Shown one piece after another: positions 6,172 to 6,205 of a stretch of 6,205 nucleotides of DNA. The DNA is from Actinomycetes bacterium (GTDB taxonomy: Bacteria; Actinomycetota; Actinomycetes; Actinomycetales; Cellulomonadaceae), in assembly GCA_023430425.1 (NCBI GenBank), contig JAEZAR010000402.1, positions 1 through 6,205 on the forward strand. Reading direction: 5' to 3'. How positions within the stretch are numbered: position 1 is the stretch's first letter; every line of letters starts with the position of its first letter. The translations under genes and the position numbers were made by a program. The notes below the pieces were generated by a model that saw nothing but the letters and a program-made list of their open reading frames with translations, did not search any database and was not told where the DNA came from.

Positions 6172-6205
6172 CTAGCCTGCCACGACGTCGACCGGGCGCC
6201 GACCG
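6172..6205 (-). CDS. Possible C-terminal tail of an upstream gene (truB?), cut by the right edge
   Basis: One minus-strand frame reads GRRPVDVVAG and then stops at TAG (6174-6172), four bases before the ribF GTG. A Val-rich tail like this would suit the C-terminus of tRNA pseudouridine synthase TruB, which usually precedes ribF in actinobacteria. Ten codons are too few to recognise a protein, and the other two frames are also open here, so the assignment rests on expected gene order. Confidence 0.3.
   Translation of the reverse strand, partial: GRRPVDVVAG

Noticed and set aside
1..6205. Mobile elements, CRISPR arrays, tRNA or rRNA genes, or an undescribed defence or metabolic system
   Set aside because: All space is taken by recognised housekeeping genes with short gaps. 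I saw no direct-repeat arrays, transposase motifs or compositional break.

Overview
This window comes from a high-GC actinobacterium. GC looks above 70% by eye (I did not compute it) and third codon positions are almost always G or C. The gene order ribF - rpsO - pnp - M16 peptidase is the one known from actinobacteria; from memory, M. tuberculosis has the same series with a lipoprotein gene between rpsO and gpsI. The PNPase is of the actinobacterial guanosine-pentaphosphate-synthetase (GpsI) type. A cellulomonad-like or promicromonosporid-like actinobacterium is a reasonable guess, not shown by the sequence.

Everything is encoded on the minus strand, so transcription runs from high to low coordinates. 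In that order the window holds: the possible last codons of a gene at the right edge (perhaps truB); ribF, the bifunctional FAD synthetase (6167-5178); rpsO, ribosomal protein S15 (5087-4818, GTG start); pnp, polynucleotide phosphorylase (4594-2348, GTG start); an M16 zinc metallopeptidase of the PepR/processing-peptidase type (2348-1026); dapB, 4-hydroxy-tetrahydrodipicolinate reductase (980-228); and the first 77 codons of a two-helix membrane protein (231-1), cut by the left edge.

Genes are tightly packed. pnp and the peptidase share one base in a TGATG junction. dapB and the membrane protein overlap by 4 bases (GTGA). The three real gaps are ribF-rpsO (90 nt), rpsO-pnp (223 nt) and peptidase-dapB (45 nt), and each holds inverted repeats. 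The ribF-rpsO gap has a plausible extended -10 promoter overlapping the ribF stop and a two-tier stem suited to a ribosomal-protein leader. The rpsO-pnp gap has two strong hairpins directly after rpsO and a small stem that overlaps the pnp Shine-Dalgarno. The peptidase-dapB gap has a perfect 8-bp stem just before the dapB start. No stretch over 300 bases lacks a gene.

Functionally this is a housekeeping block: flavin cofactor synthesis, a small-subunit ribosomal protein, RNA turnover, protein processing, and lysine/diaminopimelate synthesis. I found no mobile element, CRISPR array, tRNA, rRNA or toxin-antitoxin pair, and no evidence of an undescribed system. The points worth a second look are the RNA structures in the gaps and the translational coupling of pnp to the peptidase.
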